This document shows positions 5,487 to 6,003 of a stretch of DNA of 6,003 nt, piece after piece. A program made the position numbers and the translations under genes. This DNA is from an uncultured Pseudomonas sp. (lineage in GTDB: Bacteria > Pseudomonadota > Gammaproteobacteria > Pseudomonadales > Pseudomonadaceae): assembly GCF_946885885.1 (NCBI RefSeq), contig NZ_CAMPHN010000236.1:1-6003 (forward strand). Reading direction: 5' to 3'. The notes below the pieces were generated by a model. It did no database searches. It saw only the letters and a list, made by a program, of their open reading frames with translations, and was not told the DNA's origin. How positions within the stretch are numbered: the stretch's first letter is position 1; each line of letters starts with the position of its first letter.

Positions 5487-5505
5487 GTGGGCGAGTGTTT
5501 TGCGA

Positions 5506-5922
5506 TCACAGCGGCAACGCGTAGGTTCCCGTCACATGCGCCACCAGCTCCTCCGTATTCCCAGCCGAATACAGCGACACCTCGCAGACCGCCTGGCGCC
5601 GGCTCAGGCGCAATATTCGCGCTTCGGCCAACAGGTCCACCGGTTTGGGCTTGACCAGAAAATTGATATTCAGGTTCGAGGTCACCGCCACTTCCACCCG
5701 CCCCAAGCGGCCCAATACCACGGCATACATGGCTGCGTCGGCCAATGCCATGATGGTCGGCCCCGACAAGGTGCCGCCCGGCCGTATCAGCTTGCTGTGA
5801 AACGGCACCCGCGCCAGCACGCCCTCGGCGTCCAGCCTATCGATACACAGGTCGATATCCTCCGCCATGGGTAAACCCGCGCGTATCAGCACCTGCACCT
5901 GCTCCGCCGTCAAGGTCGACAT
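5506..5922 (-). CDS. PaaI-type hotdog-fold acyl-CoA thioesterase family protein
   Basis: The 138-residue product has the single-hotdog architecture of PaaI/YbgC-like thioesterases, which cleave acyl- or aryl-CoA thioesters in the cytoplasm. The segment RPGGTLSGPTIMALADAAMYA (47-67) corresponds to the family's glycine-rich turn and central helix, where D62 is the likely catalytic carboxylate; the usual HGG is replaced by SGP. The strands VTSNLNINFLVKPKP and EARILRLSRRQAVCEVSLY followed by AHVTGTYALPL form the rest of the sheet. The substrate cannot be told from sequence. The start at 5922 is preferred over the upstream in-frame ATG at 5976 because AAGGAGG (5934-5928) stands 5 nt before it. It is convergent with oprD and seems monocistronic. 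A hypothetical protein gene (PA0957) holds this place in P. aeruginosa, as I recall. Confidence 0.87.
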   Translation of the reverse strand: MSTLTAEQVQVLIRAGLPMAEDIDLCIDRLDAEGVLARVPFHSKLIRPGGTLSGPTIMALADAAMYAVVLGRLGRVEVAVTSNLNINFLVKPKPVDLLAEARILRLSRRQAVCEVSLYSAGNTEELVAHVTGTYALPL

Positions 5923-5994
5923 ATTCCCCTCCTTAATTCGCACCCCATATATTAATCTGGCAATTAAATAGGGCATATAGAATAATCTGTCGCC
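5923..5994. promoter_or_regulatory. AT-rich divergent intergenic region
   Basis: These 72 bases are clearly richer in A and T than the flanking genes and should hold the thioesterase promoter on the minus strand and perhaps one for the next gene on the plus strand. TAATCTG occurs twice (5953-5959 and 5983-5989). Several -10-like strings exist (TAATAT on the minus strand near 5955, TAGAAT at 5978-5983 on the plus strand), but none has a proper -35 box, so no single promoter is called. Confidence 0.35.
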
Positions 5995-6003
5995 ATGAAA
6001 ACA
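5995..6003 (+). CDS. Possible start of a divergent gene (M-K-T, cut by window end)
   Basis: ATG-AAA-ACA are the last nine bases. No ribosome binding site is visible in front. In P. aeruginosa proS (prolyl-tRNA synthetase, which begins M-R-T-S-Q) lies next to this locus, so these could be its first codons, but three codons cannot establish it. Confidence 0.2.

Noticed and set aside
5988..5993. TGTCGC near the right edge as a second ArgR half-site
   Set aside because: It is a single hexamer without a partner 21-22 bp away in the visible sequence, and about that many copies are expected by chance.
1..6003. CRISPR array, tRNA/rRNA gene, insertion sequence, prophage, toxin-antitoxin or defence system
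   Set aside because: I found no regularly spaced repeats, cloverleaf sequences, transposase or integrase, or small paired toxin-like genes; the content is ordinary Pseudomonas core genome.

Overview
The window reads as core chromosome of a Pseudomonas species. The order Dps protein, membrane-anchored cold-shock-domain protein, slyX, HIT-family protein, oprD porin and PaaI-type thioesterase matches, as far as I recall without a search, the PA0962 to PA0957 stretch of P. aeruginosa. The OprD protein, the SlyX tail (PPPHY) and the moderately GC-rich codon use also fit Pseudomonas. The porin loops and an extra diguanylate cyclase gene suggest a species other than P. aeruginosa. I see no insertion sequence, prophage, CRISPR array, tRNA or rRNA.

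Layout. Bases 1-21 may be the last codons of an upstream gene, followed by a hairpin terminator. A Dps-type ferritin gene (225-695) ends in a perfect 10-bp terminator. A diguanylate cyclase gene (801-1868) follows on the same strand. Next comes a 200-residue protein with four predicted membrane segments fused to a complete cold-shock domain (2035-2637), closed by a perfect 17-bp hairpin terminator. A short convergent spacer (2691-2863) separates this block from a minus-strand pair, HIT protein (3074-3499) then slyX (2864-3070), arranged as a tight operon with a 3-nt gap. A 665-bp divergent regulatory region (3500-4164) holds a probable ArgR operator and an extended -10 promoter in front of oprD (4165-5424). 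oprD and the convergent thioesterase gene (5506-5922, minus strand) share a bidirectional terminator. The last nine bases may be the start of a divergent gene.

Biology. Three plus-strand genes suggest stress and lifestyle functions: iron and DNA protection (Dps), c-di-GMP synthesis, and a membrane-tethered nucleic-acid-binding domain. OprD is a substrate-specific outer-membrane channel; in P. aeruginosa it takes up basic amino acids and carbapenems and is induced by arginine through ArgR, which fits the operator seen here. I find no evidence of a new multi-gene system. The points most worth a second look are the ArgR-like direct repeat, the membrane/cold-shock fusion with a possible internal start, and the cyclase that lacks an inhibitory site.
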